A stretch of DNA of 64,000 nt from Neocallimastix lanati (nom. inval.) (GCA_016946835.1 JACVTC010000038.1:1206001-1270000); one strand, 5' to 3'; numbered from the stretch's first letter, positions 29,658 to 40,919 are shown. Translations and numbers: made by a program. Notes: generated by a model not told the origin, from the letters alone.

Positions 29658-30237
29658 AATTTGTTTTAGTTCAATTCTCATTGATCATTTTTAACCTGAA
29701 TTTTGGTAAATATATGATAATTCAATATTATCATTCTTACTATTTTCCCAAGTTCAATAATTAGTATTAAATTTTGAATTTTATTCAGTAGCTATAATTT
29801 TTGATTAATTAGGATCAAATCACTATTTTAATAACAGTTATTAAAACTGATTTTAGTGCAATAAAAATTGTCAATATTACTAATGCATAGCTATTAATAT
29901 CCTTCAAAAGGTAATATAAACCTTTAATCATTTATATCAATTTAAAGAAAAAAAAAGCTTACATTTTATGATTTTTTATTCAAATTTACAACTTTTATTC
30001 ATATATTTAACTAATTTAATCATAAACTTAGATTTTATTAAATAAACTATAGATAAAAAATTAAAAAATATATGTATTATTAAAAAATTTTAAAATAAAA
30101 TTATTAATTTTTATTAGAAATAATAAATAAATAAAATCATATTTTTTATAGTAATTTTTTGACTAATGAAATGATATTTAATTTTTTTATGAAATTTTAT
30201 AAAAAAAAATTAAAATGTATGAAAAAGAAGATATAAC

Positions 30238-30272
<35 letters not shown>

Positions 30273-30388
30273 AATATTTATATAGTTTATAAAGATATTT
30301 TTAGTAATTAATTATAGTAAATTTTAGTATAATAATGATAGTATTTAATTAATTCTAATAGTAAAATTGATAATATTTTAATAATAAA
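27497..30388. other. Intergenic region, no gene seen
   Basis: AT-rich throughout. It includes (AT)n at about 27546-27564 and 29624-29655 next to a poly(A) run, (TTA)n at about 28640-28663 and (AAT)n at about 30236-30271. No coding or RNA signal recognised. Confidence 0.5.
27581..27595 (-). promoter_or_regulatory. Variant of the xylanase upstream motif
   Basis: TTTCGCAGGTTGAAA on the minus strand, about 85-99 bases before the ATG at 27496. It differs from the consensus TTTCACTGGTTGAAA at three positions but keeps GGTTGAAA. Confidence 0.5.
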
Positions 30389-30530
30389 TTTTTATAATAT
30401 TTAAATAATAAATAATAAATAATAATTAAATAATAATTTTTATAATATTTAAATAATAAATAATAAATAATAATTAAATAATAATTTTTATAATATTTAA
30501 ATAATAAATAATAAATAATATTTTTTATAA
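30389..30530. repeat. 48-bp minisatellite, three copies
   Basis: A unit starting TTTTTATAATATTTAAATAA repeats with a 48-base period (starts near 30389, 30437 and 30485). It ends directly at the less AT-rich element that follows. Confidence 0.75.
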
Positions 30531-30540
30531 TAATTAATGG

Positions 30541-31140
30541 GTTTTAAAATCATAGTATTTTTGCATATATTTGTTATAAAAACCATATTGTTGATATATA
30601 TCTAAATTTTGTAGGCTTAATCAATAGATGTCATAGCATAGTTTTTGATAAAATAAATCATAAAAACCAGTATATTTAATTAATATTTTTAGGCCTAATT
30701 AATTCAATGTTCAAAACAGCTATGAAATACTATGAATGATACAGTTTTTGAAGTTTAATGAATGTCAAAACTGGGATGTTGTTCAATTAATTAATACAAG
30801 TTCAGAATTCATGAAGTTCAAAACTGTGATGATTATATATAAATGATAGTGTTTTTAGTGATTGCAAACCTAGCTAGTTTTTAGAATTTTGAGCATGTTT
30901 TTGACCAGTTGAACGATCAAAAACATATGATAATCAACTAGCTAGGTTTTGAATAACATTGCTGTATTTCTGCATATATTATTTTTATGAACAATATGGT
31001 TGAATGATTGTATTTGTATGCCATTTAACAAACAATACATTTTGCTAATATATATATATATATATATATAAACATTCTGCAAAAAATGACCATGTTTTTG
31101 AACATAAAATGCATATATTTGGCATACAAATACTTAAATT
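30541..31140. repeat. Possible degenerate repetitive element with hairpin
   Basis: About 600 bases of visibly higher complexity between AT deserts. At the centre, perfect 14-base arms AAACCTAGCTAGTT (30866-30879) and its reverse complement (30936-30949) enclose a second stem, TGTTTTTGA with TCAAAAACA. Motifs such as GCATATATT, ACCATATTGTT and GTATTTGTATGCC recur in direct and inverted form. No frame is open. It could be an old non-autonomous transposon or a structured non-coding RNA; the sequence does not decide. Confidence 0.4.
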
Positions 31141-31661
31141 AGTTTAAAGAATTATTATGAATATCATAGTAAATAAAAAAAAGTCTAGTTTAATATTCAT
31201 AGTTTTATTAGTAATTATTTAAATATATAATAGTTTATTTTCCTTTTTTAAATTTATTAAATAAGACATATTTTCACGATAATAATTTTTTTTTTTTTTT
31301 TTTTTGTCCTTTTTTTATATATATACTTCAAAATTTATTCTTTCATTATATTATTAAATTTTATTTATGATTTCAAATTCATAATTTAATTTTTTCATTT
31401 TCTTATTATTTTTCCTCTTTAAAACTTATTTTATTATGCCATTTTTTATTTATTAAATTAAATTAATTACTTCATTATTTAATTTTTTTTTACTTACATA
31501 CTTTCTTATTTTTATCTTTATTTATTTATTTATTATATTATATTATCAGTTTATTGTATAGTTTTTTCTAATTATTTAAAATTTTATTATTTATTTTAAT
31601 TTTATGTTCTTTTTTTTTTTTTTTTTTTTATTTAATTTTCTCCCATAGAAGCAACATCATA

Positions 31662-31748
31662 CTATTGATGTACTTCATCAAAAAATTCAAGACCCCAAAC
31701 TCCATTAGAATCGGTTGCATCAACACCACATTCTTGACACTGACCATA
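31662..31748 (-). pseudogene. Cys/Trp-rich coding remnant, possibly dockerin-like
   Basis: On the minus strand a short frame after a plausible TTAG acceptor reads CQECGVDATDSNGVWGLE and then stops. Paired cysteines, an acidic stretch and N-G-x-W-G-x-E recall the middle of fungal (CBM10-type) dockerins, but the terminal Trp-Cys-Gly is missing. Higher-GC but broken coding-like sequence continues to about 32010. Either a decayed exon or chance; weak call. Confidence 0.3.
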
Positions 31749-32019
31749 TACTAATTTTTTCTAACTAACCCTTTTCATTAGAAATATTTTCTTTTTAGGA
31801 AAATGAAATCACACACGGGTTTATTGATCATAATCCTCATATAACTATCATAAGCATAAATTCTAGTTACTTTAAGTGAAAAGAGCGTGGATGTTGAAAC
31901 GATACGGTAAAGAAAGAAACCTGATACAGATTCAAATGTACAAATGATAATGTTTATTCATAGATGGAGTTATCAAGAGTTTGATGCCATTTTGTTTTCG
32001 AAACTCCTAACGTAGTTTT

Positions 32020-34253
32020 TTAATATTAATAATATTTTATAAAATGATTAATATATATATTAATATATCTTAGAAAAAATAACAATAATTACTAACGCTA
32101 TCTATTTATTGTTATATTCAATTATATTAATCATTATAAATTTTTATTTTTGTGAGTAAGACCAATATTCAAATAATTATATTTTTTCATTTTTATATAT
32201 GAGAATTTAAATAATTGGTACGATATCGCCTAATGTCATTACTATAATAATAAGCAATTCCATATATATAAATATAATATATCAAGGTATATTACATAGA
32301 ATTATTTAGTATAATAATTATTTTATAAATACATATTTGTAAATTAGCAAAATATAATAAATGATAATTGCAAAAAAGTTCAAATTCATTAGCATTATAA
32401 ATAATATCTACTTTTTATTATTAAAAAAAATAATAAACTCTTATTTTTTTGTTTAATAATTAAAAAGAACATTCTATTATTCTAAATTTGATTATTATTA
32501 ATAAAATTTTATATTAAAAAAATTTAATATAAATTTAATAAAATAAATTTTTTTTTTTTTTTTTTTTTTTCATTACATTTTTTTATTTTGTTAAATATTG
32601 AAATAATTACATAAAACTTTATAAAACTTTAAATATTATTAATTTTAACCTTAACATAATTGCATATTAAAAAACTTTTATAATAAAATAAATTAATTAT
32701 TAAAATAAAAGCATATCACAAAAACAAAAACAAAAGCTAAAAAAAAAAAAAAAAAAAAAAAATCTGTATAATCTTAATTAATAATAAAAATTTTCATATA
32801 ATACCTTTTTTTATATATTTATATATATATAATATTTTATATAATATTAATGTTATAAAGTTTTAACAAATTTATTTAATTTTATTTCAAATTTTTACAT
32901 ATTTTTGTATTTATTATATATCATTATAATTATTTTTAAAAAAAAGATATTTATGTTTTATATTTTTTAAAATGTTATTCAATATAATTATTAATTTTTA
33001 TTTAAATTTAATAGAAGAAATGATCATTATAATCAATAAAATTATAATAATATTATTAAAACTTAAATATTATAAATAATATTGTTTATTAATAATTTAT
33101 TGGAATTTCGATTATATGGAATAATTTTTAATGAAATAAAAAAATTAAATGAATTGTTGTAAATATTTATAATTAAAGTGTAAATAAAATTATGAGTATT
33201 CATTACGATATTTGTATTATATGATATATAACAGTTATTTTAAAAAAAAAAATTACAAATTGACATTGAGTTATAAAAAATAAAAAATAAATAATCATTT
33301 AAATAATAAGTAATTTGAAACTATTTTGTTATAACATTTTAATTTTTAATATTTGTTTGTTTATATGCTATTTATAAACAATTACAATTGTTTATAATTT
33401 TTATAATTTTTCTTATTAAATCTTATTAAACAAAGCGATTATCGACTTATATCAAAATTTAATTAAAATAGTTAAAGATTAATTAAGCTATAGATTAGTT
33501 AATCTTTATCATAAATTTTTTTTTATTATTTTATTTGTTTTAATTCCAATTAAACTTTATTTAATTGCTTTCTAAAACATTATTGTTCTTCAGCTCGTTT
33601 GTACTCCACATAACTAATTTCTTATAAATATCCTAACTCCATTTTGGTTGAATCTATTAATTACACTTCTAATTCATGAATTTTTAAATAGTTTTTAACA
33701 AATTGAAATATTTAATTTATATTTTTTTTTTATAATAAAACTAAATAATTATTTTTTAATATATTTTTAAATAAAATATTTAAAATGACTTAACAAATAA
33801 TATTTTTTTTATTAATTTTATTTTATTTTATTTTATTTTATTTTGTATTGATTTATTTTATTTTATTTTATTTTTTTTTTTTATTTTTTTTTTTTTTTTT
33901 TTAAATTTCACTCTTAATTAAATTTTTATTGGGAAATTTAAAAGGTTAAGGTATATATATAATATAAAATAATCTTAACCTTTCATATTTTCTAAATTAT
34001 TAAAAAATTTAATATATTATTTATTTATATTATACTTTAATATTTATTTGTTAAGAAATTAAAATAATTAATTATATTTTTTTAGTTACAAATTAACACA
34101 AAAATAATTAAATATAATTGAATATAAATATAATATTTATTAATTATAGCCAACTAATATATAAAGTTTATTATAGAAGATTTATAATAAATAAGTAACA
34201 TAAAATTGTAAAGACACTTCAATAATTAAATATGTTTTATTAATATACGCTAT
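32020..34253. other. Intergenic region, no gene seen
   Basis: AT-rich DNA with T-runs (32549-32570), A-runs (32740-32761) and a (TTTTA)n tract at about 33820-33870. Short broken frames only. Confidence 0.5.
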
Positions 34254-34262
34254 GATTTTTAC

Positions 34263-34546
34263 GGGTGTGGGGCATTTCGCCAAATTGCATTTCGCCAGAT
34301 TGCATTTCGCCAATTTTTTTGAAAGCATGTGGCGTATTAAAAATGTTGCATTTCGCCAAATTGAAAATTATTAAATAAACAAATAAATCAATAAATAAAA
34401 TTAAATATTATTAATATTGCATAAAAACAATTTTAAAAAAAATATTTTGAATTAATATTTATTTATTTATTCATTTATTTATATCAATACTCTACTTGTC
34501 GAAATGCAACCTGGCGAAAAGCAACTTGGGGAAATGCAACTCTCCC
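34263..34546. mobile_element. 284-bp MITE-like element with TIRs and 9-bp TSD
   Basis: A non-coding element bounded by terminal inverted repeats of about 50 bases (left GGGTGTGGGGCATTTCGCC, right end the reverse complement of a close variant). Each arm holds three copies of a GCATTTCGCCA core at 15-base spacing (34272, 34287 and 34302 on plus; inverted copies around 34497, 34512 and 34527), with a fourth inner copy at 34348. It is flanked by a perfect 9-base direct repeat GATTTTTAC (34254-34262 and 34547-34555), the expected target-site duplication. A 9-bp TSD with long TIRs suits a MULE-type transposase; the superfamily is inferred. Confidence 0.8.
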
Positions 34547-34555
34547 GATTTTTAC

Positions 34556-35030
34556 TTATTACTTTTTCGAAAAATTCTAAAATGATAACTCCTGATTTCA
34601 AGAAGAGAACTCAAAAGAATCAAATATATATTAATTTTTTATAAGTATTATTAATTTAATAAATACAATAATTAATATATTAAATAAATGTATTAAATAA
34701 GAAAAAATTGATAAATTTATATAAAAATTCAATCAATATGGTTCTTACACTGCTCCTTCTATATAGTGAATTTATATAAATTCATTACAATGAAATAATT
34801 AATAAATTTATTATTTGTATTATATTGTTTATTTTTTAATATTCAAAACAATTCATATTTTTATTTTTTTTTAAAAAAATAAATCAATAAAAAAAATATA
34901 TTTTTTTAGTAACGTTTCTCATTTTATTATTTTATTTATGAATATAAAAAAATTTTTGATAATTGTTTTTTTTCCTATAATAATAAAAATTAGATATAAA
35001 ATCCAAATAAAATAAATAAAAAGTAAGTTG

Positions 35031-35081
<51 letters not shown>

Positions 35082-35340
35082 CAAGTTGAAAGTAAAGGAA
35101 ACTGATAAATAATGGACATATAGAAATTGAAAAATTAAGAATAAAAAACAAAAAAAAAAAAAAAATAATAATTTAATGATAATAACAATAACTAGAGTTA
35201 ATTAGAGTTAGGGAGATGATACTTATGTCAATACTGATTCAAAAGAATAATGATATTAAATGCTAATATCTATTTTAGCAATAATGATGTTAAAACGCTG
35301 ATATCGAAATCAGGAATGTTCAATGATTTCTCATGAGCAA
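34556..35340. other. AT-rich spacer with (ATA)n
   Basis: Contains an (ATA)n tract at about 35031-35080 and a poly(A) run near 35151-35164. No gene seen. Confidence 0.5.
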
Positions 35341-36345
35341 TTAGATAGAGAAAAATTTAATAAAAAATTTCATCAACAATTGATTCAATGAATCGTTACC
35401 TAAATTCTTCAAATTTAGGATATAAAAAAAAAAAAAAAGTATCCAAAGTGTGTAAAACGCGGTATGCAACATGTTGGGGGCAATCTTTCGATACCAATTT
35501 TCTTTTTCATCATAAGCTTTCACATTAAATTGGAATCCACATTTAATTCGTTCAATCATTAAAAAAAAAAAAAAAAAAAAAAAAAAGAAATAAAATTGTG
35601 AATATTTTAGTGAGAGAGAGAGTGAGTGAGTGATGTTGAATAAATTTTTAAATTTTTAAATTTTTTTTTTTTTTTTTTAAAAAATCAAATTTAAACTTCT
35701 TGTATTTAATTAATTTTAATCGTAAGGATACTTGTAGAAATGAACATTTTCCAAGTAAAATTTTCCGTTTCGTATTTCTCCAAGGAAACTTATATATTAT
35801 ATTGTTGTTTGTGTATTATTATATATCTCTTTGCATTTTTTTCTTATCTATTAATCATATGAAAATGTTGGTCTATTTTTTAACTAAATGGGAAATAATA
35901 TAAGAAGACTTTTTTTTTAAAGCATCGAATCATCGCCTTTTTTAAACACAGAAACTAGATATAGGAAGTATAAAATACTTCCTTAGTCATATTATAAATA
36001 GTGATAATGGAAGATTTTTTTTTTTTTTACAATTTTTATTTTTTAACTTAAAAACTCCAGAAACAAACCTCGATTATAAGCAGTTTGTGCTTTTTTTTTT
36101 TTTTAGTATTCTATTTTATTAGATCCTAGTAAATATATATTAGTAAAGAATTGAACTAAAGGACAAAGGAAACTAGGATATGAGTCTGGCACGTTACGTT
36201 ACTTTCCTATTGGCTAAAAATTTAAAGAACGTATATAATTTATTTTATTGTTCATCTTGACAAATAATTGCTTTTAAATTCAATGATTCTTTGAAAGGTA
36301 TTTCAAGATAGGTATATTGATGAAATACTTGGTAGATGGTTCATG
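35341..36345 (-). pseudogene. Decayed paralogue unit A2 (unknown family)
   Basis: Higher-GC island with broken minus-strand frames. An Ile-rich frame at 35559-35341 begins MIERIKCGFQFNVKAYDEKE. A fragment near 35790-35715 reads NGKFYLENVHFYKYPYD and stops. At 36328-36245 a fragment ends FKESLNLKAIICQDEQ-stop, resembling FIENLDLSFEACVKIDEQ-stop at 50755-50847. Pieces are separated by T- and A-runs. I do not recognise the protein family. Confidence 0.4.
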
Positions 36346-36501
36346 CCAAGTTTAAATAAAAGATTTTTCATAATGTTTTGAGCGTATATAAGGTTTTTTT
36401 TTCTTTGTTTTAATGGCAATAAGTGTAGCGTAGCATAATTAATGATTTATAAAGGTCATTTTTCATTTTTAATACTCCAATCATGAATGAGCTTTATTTA
36501 T

Positions 36502-36538
<37 letters not shown>

Positions 36539-36825
36539 CTTTTAATAGAGGATTTTATAGGGGCCAATTATAAAATATCATCAACATATATAGACCACTA
36601 CAACACTTTTTTTTTTTTTGTTTTTCGTTTTTTTTGTTTTTTACAGCCTCAGTTATTTTGAACTTTAAATTTTATTTATTTATTCATTTATTAATGACAT
36701 AAATATTTTTTTATATTACAAAAAAAAAAAAAAAAAATACAGAATTAATAAAAAATAACAATTATTTATCCAATAAGAAAATAATAATACATTTTTAAAT
36801 AATAACGTGAAATAAAAAAAAAAAA
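36346..36825. other. Homopolymer-rich spacer
   Basis: Long T-runs at about 36507-36538 and 36608-36640 and an A-run near 36720-36738, between decayed units A2 and A. No gene seen. Confidence 0.5.
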
Positions 36826-37234
36826 GTAATATTTAAAAATAAAATGTATAAATAAATAAATTTAAAAAAAAAAAAAAAAAGTTCAGAGGCAACGAACTTC
36901 ACCTCCAAGATGATAAGATTTCAAGGGATTAACAAAGGGAATTTTTATTTCCGGATTAGGAATTGAATTGACTATCTGAATGATATTATGGTCTTCTTTC
37001 TCCTTTAGAGGCATTGATCCCTATTAGCCTGTCTTAAACTGCATATTCAGCGATGACCGCTCCTTGGTTAGTTTGCGCTTATACCGTCCGTTCGTCGGGA
37101 ATAGTAACCCTTGTCGAGTACTAGCCCTATGCATAATAATCTGTAAAGAGAGCCGCAGATTGGCAACAAGAAAGGGGGTTTTAAAATAATCGCCAGAAAT
37201 GATTTTGGTTCTTAAATTAAAAAAAAATCCCATT

Positions 37235-37271
<37 letters not shown>

Positions 37272-37850
37272 TTTAAATCAATAATGTCTGCGTCTCTTCC
37301 ACCAAGAAAGAAGTTATATATATAAATAGTATCACGTCACCTATTATATTTACACATTCATTATTCAGAAGATTACATTGATTAACACGATTTTCACCAT
37401 TTGAACTATTTACTACATTAATAGTAACGTTACTATTATTTTTACTATCACTATTATTAATATTCCCATTTTCACTATCACTAATACTACCATTATTAAC
37501 AATATTATTTCTATTGTTATTATTATTAATATTATATACTTTATTACTACGATCAGAATCTGTACTTGATTCTATATTATTCATTTCTGTGATAATAGTG
37601 TTTACATTACTATTTGATATTAATCAATATTTAGAAATTATAAAAAAAAAAAAATTTTTTTTCATAAAGAATTTTCAATATCCTTAAAATATTTCATTCG
37701 AAATTCACGGAAAAGATAGCAATTAGAAAAACCAATGTTCCAATCGATCGAGGATTATTTATTTTTTCTTAAACAAAAAGGACACCGTTCTGGACAGTCG
37801 TCTTCAATCATACTAGAGGCTATAGTAACATGAGCATCAAATTAATATCC
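36826..37850 (-). pseudogene. Decayed paralogue unit A (unknown family)
   Basis: Minus-strand coding remnants homologous to 48060-49650. From 5' to 3': DDCPERCPFCLRKNK near 37800; an Asn-rich frame at 37584-37273 starting MNNIESSTDSDRSNK and containing NGENRVNQCNLLNN; a frame at 37233-37024 with RQGLLFPTNGRYKRKL; and a 46-codon frame at 37020-36883 ending NPLKSYHLGGEVRCL-stop. These pieces align with unit B in order and at protein level despite frameshifts, so they derive from a real gene family, now broken or heavily intron-split. A shared A-rich tract with AAAGTAATATTTAAAA follows the stop. No known domain recognised. Confidence 0.55.
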
Positions 37851-37856
37851 ATATAA

Positions 37857-37986
37857 TTAATACACCTGATAGATTATTCCTTTTCCATCAACCCTCCATG
37901 GTCCTGGAAAAACAGTCCATATCAATGGGGAAATTCTTTTTGAAAGTTTATCATTAAAGTTTGAACTAGATATAATTAAAATAAAT

Positions 37987-37990
<4 letters not shown>
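37857..37990 (-). pseudogene. Coding remnant between units A and A'
   Basis: Minus-strand frame with balanced composition, including RISPLIWTVFPGPWRVDGKG and ending IIYQVY-stop, directly after a long poly(T) run (37990-38027). It looks like a real exon or its remnant; family unknown. Confidence 0.35.
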
Positions 37991-38030
<40 letters not shown>

Positions 38031-38165
38031 CTTTGAGAATAACTTTATTTTATTTATAATAATAATAATAATAATAATAGTTACATGATTTAAATGAAAA
38101 ATAAAAAAGAAATAAAAATAAAATAAAATAAAATACATGAAATGAAAATATTATGTATTATATAA

Positions 38166-38312
38166 TTATAAAAGTGCGTTAGAAGCAATAGTCTCTAACT
38201 TTTCCCATTCCTCGATAATAACACCACGTCCATTATTGTGAGTAATAATTTCAGTATTAGTGTTATCAACCGAATCTGCATCTGTCATTTCACTGGGGGG
38301 GTAAAAATCCAT
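38166..38312 (-). CDS. Small ORF or exon of decayed unit A'
   Basis: A 48-aa minus-strand frame from ATG at 38312 to TAA at 38166 (MDFYPPSEMTDADSVDNTNT..., ending ETIASNALL). Composition is protein-like, and SEMTDADSVDNTN resembles the starts TEMNNIESSTDSD (37.6 kb) and TEMSNIESCTDSD (49.4 kb). It is probably the N-terminal or an internal exon of another family copy. Not recognised. Confidence 0.4.
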   Translation of the reverse strand: MDFYPPSEMTDADSVDNTNTEIITHNNGRGVIIEEWEKLETIASNALL

Positions 38313-38376
38313 GCCTTATCATTTCGATGTCGACGCTCTTGGCAACGGTAGATTCAACGGAATACCAATTTCATCA

Positions 38377-38790
38377 TCAATCTAAAAAGAACGACAAATT
38401 TAATAGTATTACGTTTGTTAGAAACTCCGCAATCCCCACAAAATACGGAACAGTTGACGAAGTTGAACTTTGTTTAAAAATATTGTCAACTAATTGTCTT
38501 TGTTCCCTATCATTAACTTTAATTTTTGAATATATTGAACGCCCACCAAGAAGTGCACTCAATATATAATAATAAATATTATTATCATAATCCTTTTCTG
38601 AATCTAAAGAAACATTCAAGGATTTTTGTTCAATTATCAATGCAAATTTCAAAAAGAGATCATCTAGAAAAGGTAAAGATTTATTTCTGTAATTTTCCAA
38701 TTATTTACAGGCAAAGATCCAAGTGAGAAAAGCAAGGTACACTAACACCACAACACGGGTAACATTTAGGGCAATCTTCTGAGACTATTT
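38377..38790 (-). pseudogene. Decayed paralogue unit A', upstream part
   Basis: A 107-codon minus-strand frame at 38700-38377 (MENYRNKSLPFLDDLFLKFA..., with YYYILSALLGGRSIYSKIKV) of credible protein composition. Just upstream, at about 38785-38710, a Cys-rich stretch EDCPKCYPCCGVSVPC parallels DDCPERCPFC in unit A. The two are separated by a stop, so it is broken or spliced. The opposite-strand ORF at 38327-38569 is probably its shadow. Function unknown. Confidence 0.45.
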
Positions 38791-39320
38791 TTCTTTTTAA
38801 TGGAAATACTAATTTTTTTTTTTTTTTTTAACAGCAGCAAACTTGTTTCATTTTTATTAATTAAATTAAATAGTCGATAAAATACATGTAATAAAAAGAA
38901 AAAAAAAAGATAAAAGAAAAAACAAAAACAAAAAACAAAATGCAAAAAACAAAAACACACAAAAAAAAAAAAAAAAAAAAAAAAAAAGAAATACACAAAA
39001 TATATCAACATTTTCACTAATATATATATATATATTTTTTTTTAAAAATTTTTTTTTTTTTTTTTATATAATTTTATTAAAATAGTATCTTTTATAAAAA
39101 TATTAAATAAAAATTTTTTAAATTTACATTTACATATTAATAAAAATATAATATAATGAATATAAATAAATAATTAAATTAATGATCTATCAAATATATA
39201 TAAAAATAAAAAAAGAAAAATATTAAAAAAAAAAATTTTTTTTTTTTTTTTTTTTTTTTTCAAAATTTTCTTTTATTTTACAAAATAAATATGGGTTTAT
39301 TATAATGATTTCTAATTAAT
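38791..39320. other. Homopolymer-rich spacer
   Basis: Long T- and A-runs, an A/C-rich tract (38920-38990) and (AT)n (39019-39035), then the 3' side of the 39.3 kb xylanase with a further T-run at 39235-39260. No gene seen. Confidence 0.5.
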
Positions 39321-40820
39321 CTATTTTTGACATTGGTGGAAGTAATCGTTAATTGGTTTACAAGAACCTTCGGAACAACATGATGGACCATTGAAACCTT
39401 GTCCACCACATTGACCCCAAAGAGAAGCACAGTTACCACCAGCTGCAGCATTTTGTGGAGCGGCAGCATTTTGTGGACCTCCCCATGGGTTACCACCTTG
39501 GTTACCACCCCATGGGTTACCTCCTTGGTTTCCACCCCATGGATTACCACCTTGGTTACCACCCCATGGATTACCACCTTGGTTACCACCCCATGGATTA
39601 CCACCTTGGTTTCCTCCCCATGGATTACCTCCTTGATTTCCTCCCCATGGATTACCTCCTTGATTACCACCCCATGGGTTACCTCCTTGGTTTCCTCCCC
39701 ATGGATTACCTCCTTGGTTCCAGTTGTTAAAGTCAAAACCACCTGGGTTACCCCCTTGTGGTTGACCTTGTTGTTGATCGTTACCAGCTGGTGGACCTTG
39801 TGGTGGTTGTTGACCTTGTGATTGATCGTTACCAGCTGGAGCACCTTGTGGTGGTTGTTGACCTTGTGATTGATCATTACTAGCTGGAGCACCTTGTGGT
39901 GGTTGTGGACCTTGTGATTGATCATTACCAGCTGGTGGACCTTGTGGTGGTTGTTGACCTTGTGATTGATCGTTACCAGCTGGAGCACCTTGTGGAGGTT
40001 GTTGACCTTGTGATTGGCCATTACCGGCTGGAGCACCACCGGCAGGGGCACCACCAGCTGGAGCTGGAGAAGCACCACCAGCATTTCCATCACCAATGTA
40101 AACCTTGGCGTATGGGAAATCAGCAGTACCACTGACACCACCGTTACCATTACCAGCTTCACCTAAAACCTTGGCTTCATGTAATTTACCCATGGTCATA
40201 CCAAGCTTTTCCCATTGATCAAAGTGAGCAGAAATATCAATAGTACCACAGTCACGAGCTTGTTGACGAATACTGAAGTATTGTTTGAAGGTAGTATTAC
40301 CATCAATAGATGGACCAGTACGAGTGTTTTCATAGACTGTGTATTGAGCACCATCAATAGTGAAAGAACCGTGTTTCTTGTTACCAACCCAATCACCTGG
40401 TGGGGATGGACTGAGCCAGTTATCGACAATGTAATATTCGACGAGAGGGCTTCTAGTCCAACCGTAAACACCAACGTAAGAATAACCAACATTAGAAATA
40501 TTTTGTTTAACAAGTTTGAAATCAGCCTTCATACGACCAATTTGAGATGGGGTCTTAGTACTATCGAAAGAAAGACCACTACGACATAAGTAATCACCAG
40601 CATTTTGGAAGGTACAGGAGAAGGAACCATCAGAATAGAAAGTAGCACTGTTATTACCACTATCAGACCATAATTCGTAACCAACACCACCAATATTACC
40701 AACCTTGTTACTAGTTTCTTTTACACTTTGTCCGGAGTGAGAAGCTGAACTACAGAAACTTTGAGCAAGTGTAGTTGAAGCTAAAGATAATAATACAGGA
40801 ATAACTTTTGAAAATTTCAT
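39321..40820 (-). CDS. GH11 endo-xylanase with long repeat linker and CBM1
   Basis: Intronless 499-aa secreted xylanase, the longest of the five. Signal peptide 1-19; GH11 domain about 20-245 with predicted nucleophile Glu128 ([11 protein letters not shown]) and acid/base Glu221 (VLGEAGNGNGG). It has LSPSPPGDW where the other four have LSQYRPGDW, closest to xylanases known from Neocallimastix. The linker of about 215 residues has two repeat blocks: a Pro/Gln/Ala block of QGQQPPQGAPAGNDQS units (about 260-360), then about ten GGNPWGGNQ units (to about 450), whose regular Trp residues could add weak polysaccharide contacts (inference). CBM1 at 464-499 (LWGQCGGQGFNGPSCC, ending FHQCQK). Upstream motif at 40934-40920 and TATAAATAG at 41039-41031. 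The coding region is far richer in G+C than its surroundings. No dockerin. Confidence 0.94.
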   Translation of the reverse strand: MKFSKVIPVLLSLASTTLAQSFCSSASHSGQSVKETSNKVGNIGGVGYELWSDSGNNSATFYSDGSFSCTFQNAGDYLCRSGLSFDSTKTPSQIGRMKADFKLVKQNISNVGYSYVGVYGWTRSPLVEYYIVDNWLSPSPPGDWVGNKKHGSFTIDGAQYTVYENTRTGPSIDGNTTFKQYFSIRQQARDCGTIDISAHFDQWEKLGMTMGKLHEAKVLGEAGNGNGGVSGTADFPYAKVYIGDGNAGGASPAPAGGAPAGGAPAGNGQSQGQQPPQGAPAGNDQSQGQQPPQGPPAGNDQSQGPQPPQGAPASNDQSQGQQPPQGAPAGNDQSQGQQPPQGPPAGNDQQQGQPQGGNPGGFDFNNWNQGGNPWGGNQGGNPWGGNQGGNPWGGNQGGNPWGGNQGGNPWGGNQGGNPWGGNQGGNPWGGNQGGNPWGGNQGGNPWGGPQNAAAPQNAAAGGNCASLWGQCGGQGFNGPSCCSEGSCKPINDYFHQCQK

Positions 40821-40919
40821 TTTAACTACTTTATTTATAATAATTAATTGTAATAATTTGTATTTCTTTTATTTTATTTTTTTATTTTAATAATATATTA
40901 TACACTATTAAATTTTTTT

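Noticed and set aside
36880-37240. Possible rRNA or tRNA remnant because of higher GC
   Set aside because: No cloverleaf, no rRNA motif; protein-level similarity to 48.1-48.5 kb explains the conservation better.
39278-40162. Long alternative frames over the 39.3 kb xylanase linker and CBM, both strands
   Set aside because: Shadows of the real gene, produced by its repetitive, GC-richer codons.
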